Shown: in pieces, positions 17,332-30,339 of the stretch
Layout: the number at the start of each line of letters is the position of its first letter
Numbering within the stretch: the stretch's first letter is position 1
Assembly (NCBI GenBank): GCA_963742305.1
Contig: CAVULN010000042.1
Span: 1 to 64,000, forward strand
Length of the DNA stretch: 64,000 nucleotides
Source of the DNA: Roseiarcus sp963742305
GTDB lineage: Bacteria; Pseudomonadota; Alphaproteobacteria; Rhizobiales; Beijerinckiaceae
Direction of reading: 5' to 3'
Made by a program: the position numbers and the translations under genes
Notes under the pieces: generated by a model
Told to the model about the DNA's origin: nothing
The model's input: the letters and a program-made list of their open reading frames with translations, nothing else
Databases searched by the model: none

Positions 17332-18363
17332 TCAGCGGATCGGCGGAGCGTATTGGATGCCGCCGTTGTTCCACAATTCGTTCAGGCCGCGCGGAATCCC
17401 GAGCTTCGAATGGGCGCCGAGATTGCGGTCGAACACTTCGCCGTAGTTGCCGACCGTGCGGATGACGCGCGCCGCCCAGTCGTTGGAGAGGCCGAGCGGC
17501 TTGCCGAAGTCGCCCTCCGTCCCGACCAGCCGCTTGACCGCGGGCTTCTCGGACTTCAGGGCTTCATCGATCGTCGTTGAGCTTACGCCGAGCTCCTCGG
17601 CGTTGATCATCGCGAAGTTGACCCACTTGACGAGATTGAACCACTGTATGTCGTCCTGCCGGACAGCTGGGCCGAGCGGCTCCTTCGAAATGACGTCGGG
17701 CAGGATCATGCTGTCGCCAGGCTTGGCGAGCTGCTGGCGGATCGCGAACAACGCCGAGGCGTCGGTCGTCATGACGTTGCATTTTCCCGCCTGGTAGGCC
17801 GCCATCATGTCGGCCGCGTCCCCCACGTGGACGATTTCGTATTTCATGTGATTGGTGTTGAAGTAATCGGTGAAATTCGGCTCGGTCGTGGTGCCGGGCT
17901 GGACGCAGACCTTGCTCCCGTCGAGTTCGAGGGTCGACTGAAGGTTGCGGCTCTTGGGGACGAGAAACGCCTGACCGTCATAATAGGTCACGCCCGCGAA
18001 GACGATGCCGGACTCCTCTTCCCGCCCCAGCGTCCAGGTCGAATTGCGCGAGAGCACGTCGATCTGCTTGTTCTTGAGCGCATCGAAGCGCTCCGCCGCC
18101 GACAGCGGAACGTACTGCACCTTCGACGGATCGTTGAAGATCGCCGTCGCGAGCGCCCGGCAGAAGTCGACATCGAAGCCCGACCACTGACCCTTGCCGT
18201 CCTTGATGGCGAAGCCGTCGAGGCCCTGGTTGACGCCGCAGATGAGCGCGCCCCGATCCTGGACGGTCTTGAGCGTCGTCTGCGCTTCGGCGCTAGCGCC
18301 GAGGCCCATTGCGCCGGCGAGGGCGAGGACAACCGGGATCATCTTGCGCATGACCAGTCTCAA
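17332..18363 (-). CDS. aapJ: Amino acid ABC transporter substrate-binding protein, AapJ/BztA type
   Basis: 343 residues with a signal peptide ending near SAEA (residue 27). The family hallmark LICGVNQGLDGFAIKDGKG is followed by WSGFDVDFCRALA and RFDALKNKQIDVLSRNSTWT, typical of general L-amino acid binding proteins. Its length fits AapJ rather than the shorter polar amino acid binders. No AapQMP permease or ATPase genes are nearby, so it is an orphan here and must use a transporter encoded elsewhere. The next gene upstream is an L,D-transpeptidase on the same strand. Confidence 0.85.
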   Translation of the reverse strand: MRLVMRKMIPVVLALAGAMGLGASAEAQTTLKTVQDRGALICGVNQGLDGFAIKDGKGQWSGFDVDFCRALATAIFNDPSKVQYVPLSAAERFDALKNKQIDVLSRNSTWTLGREEESGIVFAGVTYYDGQAFLVPKSRNLQSTLELDGSKVCVQPGTTTEPNFTDYFNTNHMKYEIVHVGDAADMMAAYQAGKCNVMTTDASALFAIRQQLAKPGDSMILPDVISKEPLGPAVRQDDIQWFNLVKWVNFAMINAEELGVSSTTIDEALKSEKPAVKRLVGTEGDFGKPLGLSNDWAARVIRTVGNYGEVFDRNLGAHSKLGIPRGLNELWNNGGIQYAPPIR

Positions 18364-18389
18364 TTCTGTTTCAGTGGGCGCTTCGGCGG

Positions 18390-19010
18390 CTAAAGCTGGA
18401 CCGCCTGCTTGATGATCACCTTGGTGCCGACGGCCACCCGGCTATAGAGGTCGATCACGTCCTCGTTCACCAGGCGGAAGCAGCCCGACGAGACCGCGTG
18501 GCCGATCGTCTGCGGCTGGTTGGTGCCGTGGATGCGATAGACGGTCGCGCCGAGATACATGGCGCGCGCGCCGAGAGGATTGCCCGGGCCGCCGGCCATG
18601 AAGCGTGGCAGATAGGGCTGGCGCTCGATCATTTCCGGCGGCGGACGCCAATCCGGCCATTCCAGCTTGCGCGAAATCTTCTGCAGGCCAGACCATTGGA
18701 AGCCGTCGCGACCGACGCCGATGCCGTAGCGCAGCGCCCGGTTGTCTGGCTGCACCAGGTAGAGGAACCGGTTTTTGGTGTCGATGATGATCGTGCCCGG
18801 AGCTTCGTTGGTGCGGAAGAAAACTTCCTGCTTCTCGTAGGCGCCGGTCAGCTGCTCTTCCTCAGGCGTCGGCTGGTAGCCGGGCTGGTCAGAGATATTC
18901 ATCTCGTCCCGGCCTGGGACCGCGGTCGCCGCCTGGGCGAACGCCCCCGCCATGAAGGCGAACGCAGCGCCAACGGCAACCTGCACAAACAGCCTCGCTC
19001 GAACTCTCAT
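18390..19010 (-). CDS. L,D-transpeptidase (YkuD domain)
   Basis: 206 residues from ATG 19010, with a signal peptide over the first 28 residues (FMAGAFAQA). The YkuD catalytic signature is complete: His in YRIHGTNQPQTIGH and the nucleophile in VSSGCFRLVNEDVIDLY. It should form 3-3 peptidoglycan cross-links or attach proteins to the wall in the periplasm. The segment APGTIIIDTKNRFLYLVQ is the normal start of the domain. It lies 26 bases upstream of the AapJ-like gene. Confidence 0.9.
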   Translation of the reverse strand: MRVRARLFVQVAVGAAFAFMAGAFAQAATAVPGRDEMNISDQPGYQPTPEEEQLTGAYEKQEVFFRTNEAPGTIIIDTKNRFLYLVQPDNRALRYGIGVGRDGFQWSGLQKISRKLEWPDWRPPPEMIERQPYLPRFMAGGPGNPLGARAMYLGATVYRIHGTNQPQTIGHAVSSGCFRLVNEDVIDLYSRVAVGTKVIIKQAVQL

Positions 19011-19055
19011 GAATGCTCCGTAAATCTGCAAGCTAACGAACAGTGCGCCGGATGA

Positions 19056-19517
19056 TCAGCGCTTTCCGCACCGCACATACACCGACGTACCGTAGCGGCT
19101 CGCGTTGTCAGGGTCGACCCAAACCGTCGTGAACGAATTGGCGTCGACGTTGGAGACGATGCGGTCGTCGGCCGTGCCCGCGTCGCCGGGCGGCCCGAGA
19201 TAGGTCTGCCCGCTCGGGCCGGCCTTGAGCACGAGTTCCGACAATTCCTTCTGGTCGGCCATGTTCATCATCACGCCCCCGTTGGGGCCCTTGTTGATGA
19301 CGTAGGGCCTGTTGCACTGCGCCGCCGCCTCCTTGATGGTGCGGGCGCGATCCTCGTCCTTGTGATAGGCGGCGAAGCCCCACTTGCCGACCAGCTGGTC
19401 CGAGCTGACGGCGGGAGCGACGATCGCGGGCGTGGGCGGCGGGGTTTCCCCGCAGCCGACGACGAAGAGGGCGAGAAGACCGATGAGCGCCAGCGCGCCG
19501 CCGCGACGTACAATCAC
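19056..19517 (-). CDS. Putative lipoprotein
   Basis: 153 residues from GTG 19517, chosen because GGGGGCG precedes it and a lipoprotein signal follows at once: IGLLALFVVGCGETPPP, with the lipobox cysteine at about residue 21. The mature domain has LVGKWGFAAYHKDEDRART and ends in a YVRCGKR strand. WG-containing strands like this occur in lipocalin-like small domains, but I do not assign one. It is anchored in the periplasm and its function is unknown. Confidence 0.65.
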   Translation of the reverse strand: MIVRRGGALALIGLLALFVVGCGETPPPTPAIVAPAVSSDQLVGKWGFAAYHKDEDRARTIKEAAAQCNRPYVINKGPNGGVMMNMADQKELSELVLKAGPSGQTYLGPPGDAGTADDRIVSNVDANSFTTVWVDPDNASRYGTSVYVRCGKR

Positions 19518-19729
19518 TTGAGACGCCCCCTCTCCAGTTTCGGCCAATGAGCCGCAGCATTCGAAGCCACGTGACAACCGGTTGTCGCGCCTTGGCTAGC
19601 AAACCGCAGGCGCCGGGTCAATTCGCGCCGTCCGCCGCCGTCCGCCGCTCGGACCCGCTCTATTGGACACCATGGCCCGCCGACGGCGGCGGCTGAATTG
19701 ATTGGGCGTCCGCCCGGTCGCGCGCTTCG

Positions 19730-21299
19730 TCACACGGCCTCGGCGAGGCCCTCGCCGCGAGGGTCATGCGCCGCCTGCACGGCGCCGTCCTCGCTGATTC
19801 GGATCGCCCCGGCGAGCCCCGCGAGCGGGCTTTTGGGCTCGATCGGCGAAAGCTCGTGCCCGCGTGCGGCGAGATCGGCGAGCGTCGCGGCTCCAACGTC
19901 CGAACTCGATCTTGAGGCTGTCGCGGCTGTCCGAGAACGTCTTGCCGAGAAGGAAGCGCGGGCCCGCAAGAGCGGCCGAGGGCGGCTCGTCGAAGTCGAT
20001 GAGCCGGGTCAGGACCATCGACAGGGTCTGCGGCTGTCCGTCCGCGCCCTGCGTGCCGTAGATCAGGGCGGGCTTGCCGTCCCTCAGCCCAAGGCCGGGA
20101 TTGAGCGTGTAGAAGGGGCGTTTGCCCGGAGCGAGCACGTTCGGAGTTCCTGGGATGACGGAGAAGGCCGCGCCGCGGTTCTGCCACAGGATGCCGGTCT
20201 CGCCGACCGGCACGCCGCTCCCCCAGTCGAAATAGAGGCTTTGCAGGACGCTGGCGCTCCGGCCCCGTCGGTCGACCGCGCCATAGAAGACCGTGTCGCC
20301 AGTCCGGAAGGGTTGGGGCCAGGAAAGCGCCCGTCCCATGGCGATCGTCCGGGCCGCCCCGGCAAGCCGATCGCGGTTCAGCCAGTCCTCGACCGGCTGG
20401 GGCGCGAAGTCCGGGTCTGCGATGGCGTCGCGGGTGAGGAACGCGCGCTTCACCGCCTCGACGCAGAGGTGAATGTGATCGGCGCTTCCCGCGCCAAGGG
20501 CGGGCAGATCGAAATGCTCGAGCACGCCCATGATGGCGAGGGTCGAGACGCCCTGCGTGGGCGGCGGCGGCGCGAGCAGTTCGTAGCCTCGATAGGAAAG
20601 GCTGAGCGGCGCCGCCTCCCGCGTGCGGGTCGCGGCGAGGTCGGCAGCGGTCAGCGGCGAGCCGGCCGCGGCAAGCCCGGCGGCGAGGGTCTTCGCCAGC
20701 GCGCCTTCGTAGAAGCTGCGAGGCCCGTCGGCGGCGATGGCCTCGAGCGCGCGCGCCACGCCCTCCTGCTGGAAAGGACTTCCGGCCTCGGGCGGCCCGT
20801 CCGGCATGAAGGCCTTTGCGAAGCCCGGCCAGTGCGGAGCCTCGCTGCGGCGAAAGGCGAGCCAGAACGCCTGCGACCTGGAGACCGGAAACCCGTCTCG
20901 GGCGCGAGCGATCGCGTCGGCGAGGAGAACCTTGAAGGGGAGGCTGCCTCCCCATTCCCGCGCCGACCATTCGATCGCATGGCGCCATGCGTCGACCGTG
21001 CACGCGGTCGTGAGCATGGAGAGCGGCCCCCGCGCCGGGATCGCCCCGTCGAAGACGGGGAGCGCCTTCGCGGCCTGGCCGATGCCGAGGAAAGCGGCGC
21101 GTCGCCCCTCACGGTCGGCGATGAGCCAGACCGAATCGCCGCCCAACCCGCAGAAGTGAGGAAAGACGACCCCAATCGTCGCGCCGACGGCGACCGCCGC
21201 CTCGATGGCGTCGCCTCCCGCGCGCAAGACCTTCGCGCCCGCCGCAGTCGCGAGCGGATGGGGGCTCGTCACGATTCCGAGCTGACCGGCAGCGCCCAT
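19730..21299 (-). CDS. Gamma-glutamyltransferase-like Ntn hydrolase (one frame break near the C-terminus)
   Basis: The family's N-terminal sequence TSPHPLATAAGAKVLRAGGDAIEAAVA and GLGGDSVWL are clear. The expected autoprocessing and nucleophile threonine is Thr336 in GDTVFYGAVD, and VLQS follows. The second Thr of classical GGT is absent, so the closer match is the HpxW/cephalosporin-acylase-like branch, and the substrate is uncertain. The frame breaks near 19903. The alternative frame continues DVGAATLADLAARGHELSP to a stop at 19730, as expected for the family. No signal peptide is visible, unlike periplasmic GGT. Confidence 0.75.
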
Positions 21300-21348
21300 A
21301 GGGTCTCCTCTTCCGCACGGGCCCGCGAAGCTGGGTTGGAAGCCCGCT

Positions 21349-25759
<4,411 letters not shown>

Positions 25760-25910
25760 TGGCTCCCGAAAGACGGTGAGGCGCCCATATATGGCGCCGC
25801 ATCGCGCTTTGGTCACCCCCCGCCGGAGATTGTCGCCGCGCTCGGTGGACGCGGTCAGCGACCGCGTCTACATCACGACCTTCCCTCCGCCAAACCCGGG
25901 ACACGCGCAC

Positions 25911-26735
25911 ATGACCAGCCAGACCCAACCGGCCGTCGCTCTCAACGACGGCGCGACCATGCCGCAATTTGGGCTTGGCGTCTTCCAGACCCCGCCCGAC
26001 GCGACGGAGCATGTGGTCAAGATGGCAGTGGAGGAAGGCTACCGTCTCATCGACACCGCGTCGATGTATCGCAACGAGGAAGGCGTCGGCGGGGCCCTGC
26101 TCGGCCGAGCCGACATCTTCGTGACCACAAAGCTCGGCAATTCCGATCATGGCTTCGATGCGACGCTGCGCGCTTTCGACGAGAGCATGAGGAGGCTGCG
26201 GCGCGACCGGCTCGATCTCTATCTGATCCACTGGCCGCGCCCGCGCGCGAATCTTTATGTCGAAAGCTGGAAGGCGTTCGTCCGCCTGCAAAAGGACAAG
26301 CGGATCCGTTCGATCGGCGTTTCGAACTTCAACCGCGACCACATCGAGCGGATTATCGGCGAGACGGGGGTTGCTCCCGCCGTCAACCAGATCGAGCTTC
26401 ATCCACGGTTTCAGCAGCGCTCTTTGCGCGCGTTCCACGACGAGCAGGGAATCAAAACGGAATCGTGGAGCCCGCTCGGCCGGGGCGGCCTGTTGAGCGA
26501 TCCCGCGATCGTCGCCATCGCGGCCAAGCATGGCAGGACCGCGGCGCAAGTTGTCATTCGCTGGCATCTCGACAGCGGGCTGATCGTCATTCCGAAGACG
26601 GTCCGGCTCGAGCGGCTGAAGGAGAACATCGGCGCGCTCGACTTCAAGCTCGACAGCGACGACATGCGGCGGATCGAAGCGCTCAATTCGCCGACCGGCC
26701 GGATGGGACCCGATCCGGCGGCCGCGACTTTCTGA
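25911..26735 (+). CDS. Aldo-keto reductase, DkgA-like
   Basis: A 274-residue NADPH-dependent (beta/alpha)8 reductase. The catalytic tetrad is visible: Asp in YRLIDTAS, Tyr in ASMYRNEEGVG, Lys in IFVTTKLGN and His in DLYLIHWP. The NADPH-binding end includes VIPKTVRLERLKENI. It resembles 2,5-diketo-D-gluconate reductases and general aldehyde-detoxifying AKRs. The start is ATG 25911; the frame is open upstream, but that part overlaps the lhr start region. It is divergent from lhr. Confidence 0.9.
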   Translation: MTSQTQPAVALNDGATMPQFGLGVFQTPPDATEHVVKMAVEEGYRLIDTASMYRNEEGVGGALLGRADIFVTTKLGNSDHGFDATLRAFDESMRRLRRDRLDLYLIHWPRPRANLYVESWKAFVRLQKDKRIRSIGVSNFNRDHIERIIGETGVAPAVNQIELHPRFQQRSLRAFHDEQGIKTESWSPLGRGGLLSDPAIVAIAAKHGRTAAQVVIRWHLDSGLIVIPKTVRLERLKENIGALDFKLDSDDMRRIEALNSPTGRMGPDPAAATF

Positions 26736-26737
26736 CG

Positions 26738-26760
26738 CGCCCGGCTCGTCGGGGCGGGCG
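26738..26760. terminator. Hairpin between convergent genes
   Basis: Arms CGCCCG (26738-26743) and CGGGCG (26755-26760) begin within 3 bases of the aldo-keto reductase stop and lie before the end of the convergent cNMP-binding gene. No T-run follows. Confidence 0.35.
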
Positions 26761-26776
26761 AACGAATACGCCGGGG

Positions 26777-27148
26777 TCACATCGCCTTGTTCTGCCGGCG
26801 CAACCGAGTGGCCAGCACGCGCATGACCTTGAGCGCGAAGAACGGCGTGTTCCTGACCAGGAACAGAAACTGAGTCTCCTTGATCGGCGCGACCGTCACC
26901 TCAGTCAGGGCGACGACCGTCGCGCTCCGCGGACTGTCGTCGATCAGCGCCATTTCGCCGAAGATGCCGTCTTCGCCGACGGTCTCGAGAAGACGATTCC
27001 CGCTCCTGATCTCCACCTGCCCGCGCACGACGATGAAGAACTCGTCGCCCAGGTCGCCTTCCTCGAAGATCGTCTTGCCCCTGGAGAAGTTCCGCGTCGA
27101 GACTCCCGGCCCGAGGAGATGATGGAAACCGCCTTCGCCATCCGCCAT
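26777..27148 (-). CDS. Cyclic-nucleotide-binding domain protein
   Basis: 123 residues forming essentially one cNMP-binding beta-barrel: GKTIFEEGDLGDEFFIVVRGQVEI, then the phosphate-binding cassette region EDGIFGEMALIDDSPRSATVVAL. The conserved Arg (SPRSATV) and Glu (FGEMAL) that bind the cyclic phosphate are present. There is no helix-turn-helix or membrane segment, so it probably works as a small regulatory subunit. The ATG at 27148 is the best start. The predicted cyclase at 39843 is a possible source of ligand, but nothing links them directly. Confidence 0.8.
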   Translation of the reverse strand: MADGEGGFHHLLGPGVSTRNFSRGKTIFEEGDLGDEFFIVVRGQVEIRSGNRLLETVGEDGIFGEMALIDDSPRSATVVALTEVTVAPIKETQFLFLVRNTPFFALKVMRVLATRLRRQNKAM

Positions 27149-27272
27149 TTGGCCATCCTTGCGTGTCGCGCCAACGCGTCTTGCCTCCCCCCAGGCCCGC
27201 CTCGACGATAGGACGATCGGCCAAAGCTGACAAATTTCGCCGCAATGGCCAGGGGCGCCGCCGCTGCTGGCG

Positions 27273-28034
27273 CTAATGCGCGAGCCCGTCCATTTCGCCC
27301 GTGATGATCGCCTCGACTTCGGCGATCGTCGTGCGCTTCGGATCGATGTCGTCGGCGACGATCCTGCCGCGGCGCATGACCGCAATCCGGTCGACCACCT
27401 GGAACACATGGTGGATGTTGTGGGCGATCAGGATGCAGGAATGGCCGGAGTCGCGGGCGTTGCGCACGAAGCGCAGCACCCCTTGCGTCTCCGCGACCCC
27501 CAGATTGTTGGTGGGCTCGTCGAGGATGATGAGGTCGCTGTCGAAATACATCGCACGCGCGATGGCGACCGCCTGCCGCTCGCCGCCGGACAACGACGAG
27601 ATCGGCGTCGAGGCCGGGATCGCCTTGCCGATCCCCACTCTGCGCAGGAGATCGCCGGCCACCCTCTCCATCAGCGCCGCATCCATGCGGTTCAGAAATC
27701 GCGGACCCTTCAGCGGCTCACGTCCCAGGAACAGGTTGCGCGCGATCGAGAGCTGGGTGACGAGCGCCGAATCCTGGTAGATGGTCTCGATGCCGAGCGC
27801 GATCGCGTCCCGGGTCGAGCGGATGTCGGCGCGCTGGCCTCTGACGATGATGTCGCCGCCGCTCGCCGGCGCGGCGCCGGAGAGCACCTTGATCAGCGTG
27901 GACTTGCCCGCGCCATTGTCGCCGAGCAGCCCGACGATCTCCTGGCGCCCGACGCTGAAATTGACGCCGTCGAGCGCCTGCACGCGCCCGTAGAACTTGC
28001 TGATGCGCTCCATGCGGATCAGATCTTCGCCCAT
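27273..28034 (-). CDS. Ribose/xylose-type sugar ABC transporter ATP-binding protein
   Basis: 253 residues with one nucleotide-binding domain: Walker A GDNGAGKST, the Q-loop region, signature SSLSGGERQAVAIARAM, Walker B LIILDEPTNNLG and the switch His in LIAHNIHHV. CUT2-family ATPases usually have two domains (about 500 residues); this is the single-domain form seen with FrcA-like systems. It lies 4 bases downstream of the permease and after the binding protein, forming one operon. Confidence 0.9.
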   Translation of the reverse strand: MGEDLIRMERISKFYGRVQALDGVNFSVGRQEIVGLLGDNGAGKSTLIKVLSGAAPASGGDIIVRGQRADIRSTRDAIALGIETIYQDSALVTQLSIARNLFLGREPLKGPRFLNRMDAALMERVAGDLLRRVGIGKAIPASTPISSLSGGERQAVAIARAMYFDSDLIILDEPTNNLGVAETQGVLRFVRNARDSGHSCILIAHNIHHVFQVVDRIAVMRRGRIVADDIDPKRTTIAEVEAIITGEMDGLAH

Positions 28035-28038
28035 GTCC

Positions 28039-29026
28039 TCAGGTTCCCGACTGATGCCGGCGCTCGAGCGCGGAGTGCAGCGCCATCATGCCGAGAATGA
28101 TGGCGCCGATGAAGATGTTGTAGGCCAGGCCAGGCACGCCGATCAGCACGATGCCGTTGCGCATCACCCGCAGGATCAGGATGCCGAGCACGGTGCCGAT
28201 GATCGTGCCGCGCCCGCCGGTCAGCGCCGTGCCGCCGATGACCACCATCGCAATCACCTCGAGCTCGTAGCCGGTTCCGCTGTTGGGATTGGCGGCCGAA
28301 GTGCGGATCGAGCTGATGATCCCGGCGAAGGCGGACATGACCGCGGAGAGGACGAACAGCCACACCTTGACCTTGTCGACGTCGACGCCGCGCGCCCGCG
28401 CCGCGCCGGGGTTGCCGCCGGCCGCCTGAATCCAGTTGCCGTATTTGGTTTCGGTCAACAGATAGCCGAGGATCACCGCGGCGGCGATGAACCAGAAGAG
28501 CGAGGCGTACACCCGGAACGACCCGACATAGAATTCGCCGACCAGAAGCTCGGCGAGCCATTGCCCCTCGGCCCTCCAGGTGCGCTGCGGAAAGCCGTTG
28601 GTGACAAAGAGCGCCGTGCCCCGAACGACGAGGAGCATCCCGAGCGTGACGAGGAACGGAGGGAATCTTGAGCCGGGTCACGAACAGCCCGTTGACGAGC
28701 CCGATCAGCGCCGCGACCACGAGGCTGATCAAAAATGCGAGGCCGAGCGAAGTCAGGCCGGCATTGAACAGCGTCCACATGACGACCGGCGCGAAACCGA
28801 ACAGCGAGCCGACGGAGAGGTCGAATTCGCCCGCGGTCATGAGCAGCGTCATGGCGAGCGCGATGAGTCCGAGCTCGACGGTGAAGGTGAGCGTGTTGCT
28901 GATATTGAGAACCGACAGGAAGTCGGGGTTGATCGCAGTGAAGACCGCGAGCTCCAGCACCAGCAGGACGAATGGGCCGAACTCTGGCGCCGAGACGATA
29001 CGGCGGAGGGTCGAGCTTGTCTGCAC
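28039..29026 (-). pseudogene. Ribose-type sugar ABC transporter permease, frame broken once
   Basis: A reconstructed inner-membrane permease of about 330 residues in the BPD_transp_2/RbsC family. It begins at ATG 29026 with several membrane segments and the typical TLLMTAGEFDLSVGSLFGF motif. Near 28656-28663 the frame shifts at a CCCTCCGTTCC stretch. The continuation LVTLGMLLVVRGTALFVTNG runs in the next frame through GGNPGAARARGVDVDKVK and GGTALTGGRGTIIGTVLG to the stop at 28039. Both parts are full family sequence, so a sequence indel is plausible. It is the partner of the adjacent ATPase and binding protein. Confidence 0.8.
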
Positions 29027-29103
29027 GTGCGGTCACCGATGCAATGAACTGGGCGTGACGCCAAGCAGGGTTTTGTTGGCGGGCCAACTCGACTCTGCTT
29101 GGA

Positions 29104-29168
29104 TTCCTTTGATTTCGCGGGATTTCGAGCCGAAATCCGGTGTCCGCTTTTCGGCAATCCTGCTCAGG
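29104..29168 (+). repeat. Dispersed repeat, copy B
   Basis: 65 bases from TTCCTTTGATTTCGCGGGAT to CCTGCTCAGG, matching 10014-10080 at about three positions in four. It lies in the spacer between the sugar permease and binding protein genes. Confidence 0.5.
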
Positions 29169-29293
29169 GCGCGGCGGCGCTCAGGTTGGCCGCCGCGTTC
29201 CTCGCCGCCCGGTCCAGCGAAGCGCGCCGGGCCGGGAGGGCGCAGGGGTCGTCCTTCGGCGACAGAAAGCCTGCGGCAAGACAATCAGCTCGG

Positions 29294-30226
29294 CTACTTG
29301 CCCGACATGATCTTGTCGTAAAGCGCCGCCTTGTCCTTTTCGTAGAGCGTGCCGACGGTGATGTTGAATCCGGGAGGGATGCCGGAGGTCGCCATGTCGG
29401 CGACCGACAGAGCCATATAGCTCGTCGCCTGCGGATCCTGCCACTCGGCGGCGTTGACATAGCCTTCCAGCACCTCGCCGGTGGTGTCGCGCGAATTGCC
29501 CCAGCCGACCACCGGAATTTCGCCGGGCTTCACGCCGACCTGGTCGAACACCCGCTTGATCGAGCCGGTGACGAGATCGCCGAGCCCAATGATCGCTTTG
29601 ATCTTCTTGCGGTTGGCGGTGAGATAGTCGCTCATCCGCGAAATCACGTTCGCCTGATCGAGCGTGTTGTCGGTGACTTCCCAGGTGATGTTGAGCGGCT
29701 TGAAGACGGTCGCGATCGCCTTCTCCTCCTCGACGCCGTAGCTCGCTCCGGGGACCTCGACCGGCAGCCAGACAAAATCGCCGGACTTCACCAGCTTATG
29801 GTCGACGAGATATTGCGCCCAGCCTTTGCCGACCGCCGAAAGATCGCCGCCGACATAGGCGTTGAAATCCACCTTGGCGTCCGGAGTGTTGAAGTTGACG
29901 ACCGGAATGCCCGCCGCGCGCGCCTCCTTGACGACATCGACCAGGCTGCCGGGATCGGGGCTGGTGGTGACGATCGCGTCGGCCTTGGCGGCTATGGCGG
30001 CGCGGATCGCTTCCTGCTGCGAGGGGACATCGCCGTTGTGGAACGACGTCTTGACCGTCTGCCCGGTGTCCTTGGCCCACGTTTCGGCGCCCTGGAGAAA
30101 ATAGGTCCAGACCGGATCGGCGGGACTCCCGTGCGAGATCCAGTAAAACGTCTTGGCTTGAACCGCCAACGGCAGCGCCAGCGCGAACAGCGCAGCCGCC
30201 ATCAACCTCGCGACCATTTTGACCAT
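29294..30226 (-). CDS. Sugar ABC transporter substrate-binding protein (ribose-binding fold)
   Basis: 310 residues with a signal peptide ending near AVQA (residue 24). The mature protein has the Peripla_BP_4 fold: ISHGSPADPVWTYFLQGAE, QEAIRAAIAAKADAIVTTSPDPG, ARAAGIPVVNFNT and DQVGVKPGEIPVVGWG. It is first in the transport operon, 267 bases ahead of the permease, and is a periplasmic binder of a sugar or sugar-like compound. The ligand cannot be predicted. The 267-base gap contains dispersed repeat B. Confidence 0.85.
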   Translation of the reverse strand: MVKMVARLMAAALFALALPLAVQAKTFYWISHGSPADPVWTYFLQGAETWAKDTGQTVKTSFHNGDVPSQQEAIRAAIAAKADAIVTTSPDPGSLVDVVKEARAAGIPVVNFNTPDAKVDFNAYVGGDLSAVGKGWAQYLVDHKLVKSGDFVWLPVEVPGASYGVEEEKAIATVFKPLNITWEVTDNTLDQANVISRMSDYLTANRKKIKAIIGLGDLVTGSIKRVFDQVGVKPGEIPVVGWGNSRDTTGEVLEGYVNAAEWQDPQATSYMALSVADMATSGIPPGFNITVGTLYEKDKAALYDKIMSGK

Positions 30227-30339
30227 GGGCGTCCTCCCTCCTTCGAAACCGGCGACGACTTTGCCTCGGTCTCATCAGCAGGTCCGAGCCTCGCATGGCG
30301 GCGCGATCGAAACAAGCCGCCCTTTGGCCGGCGGGTGGA

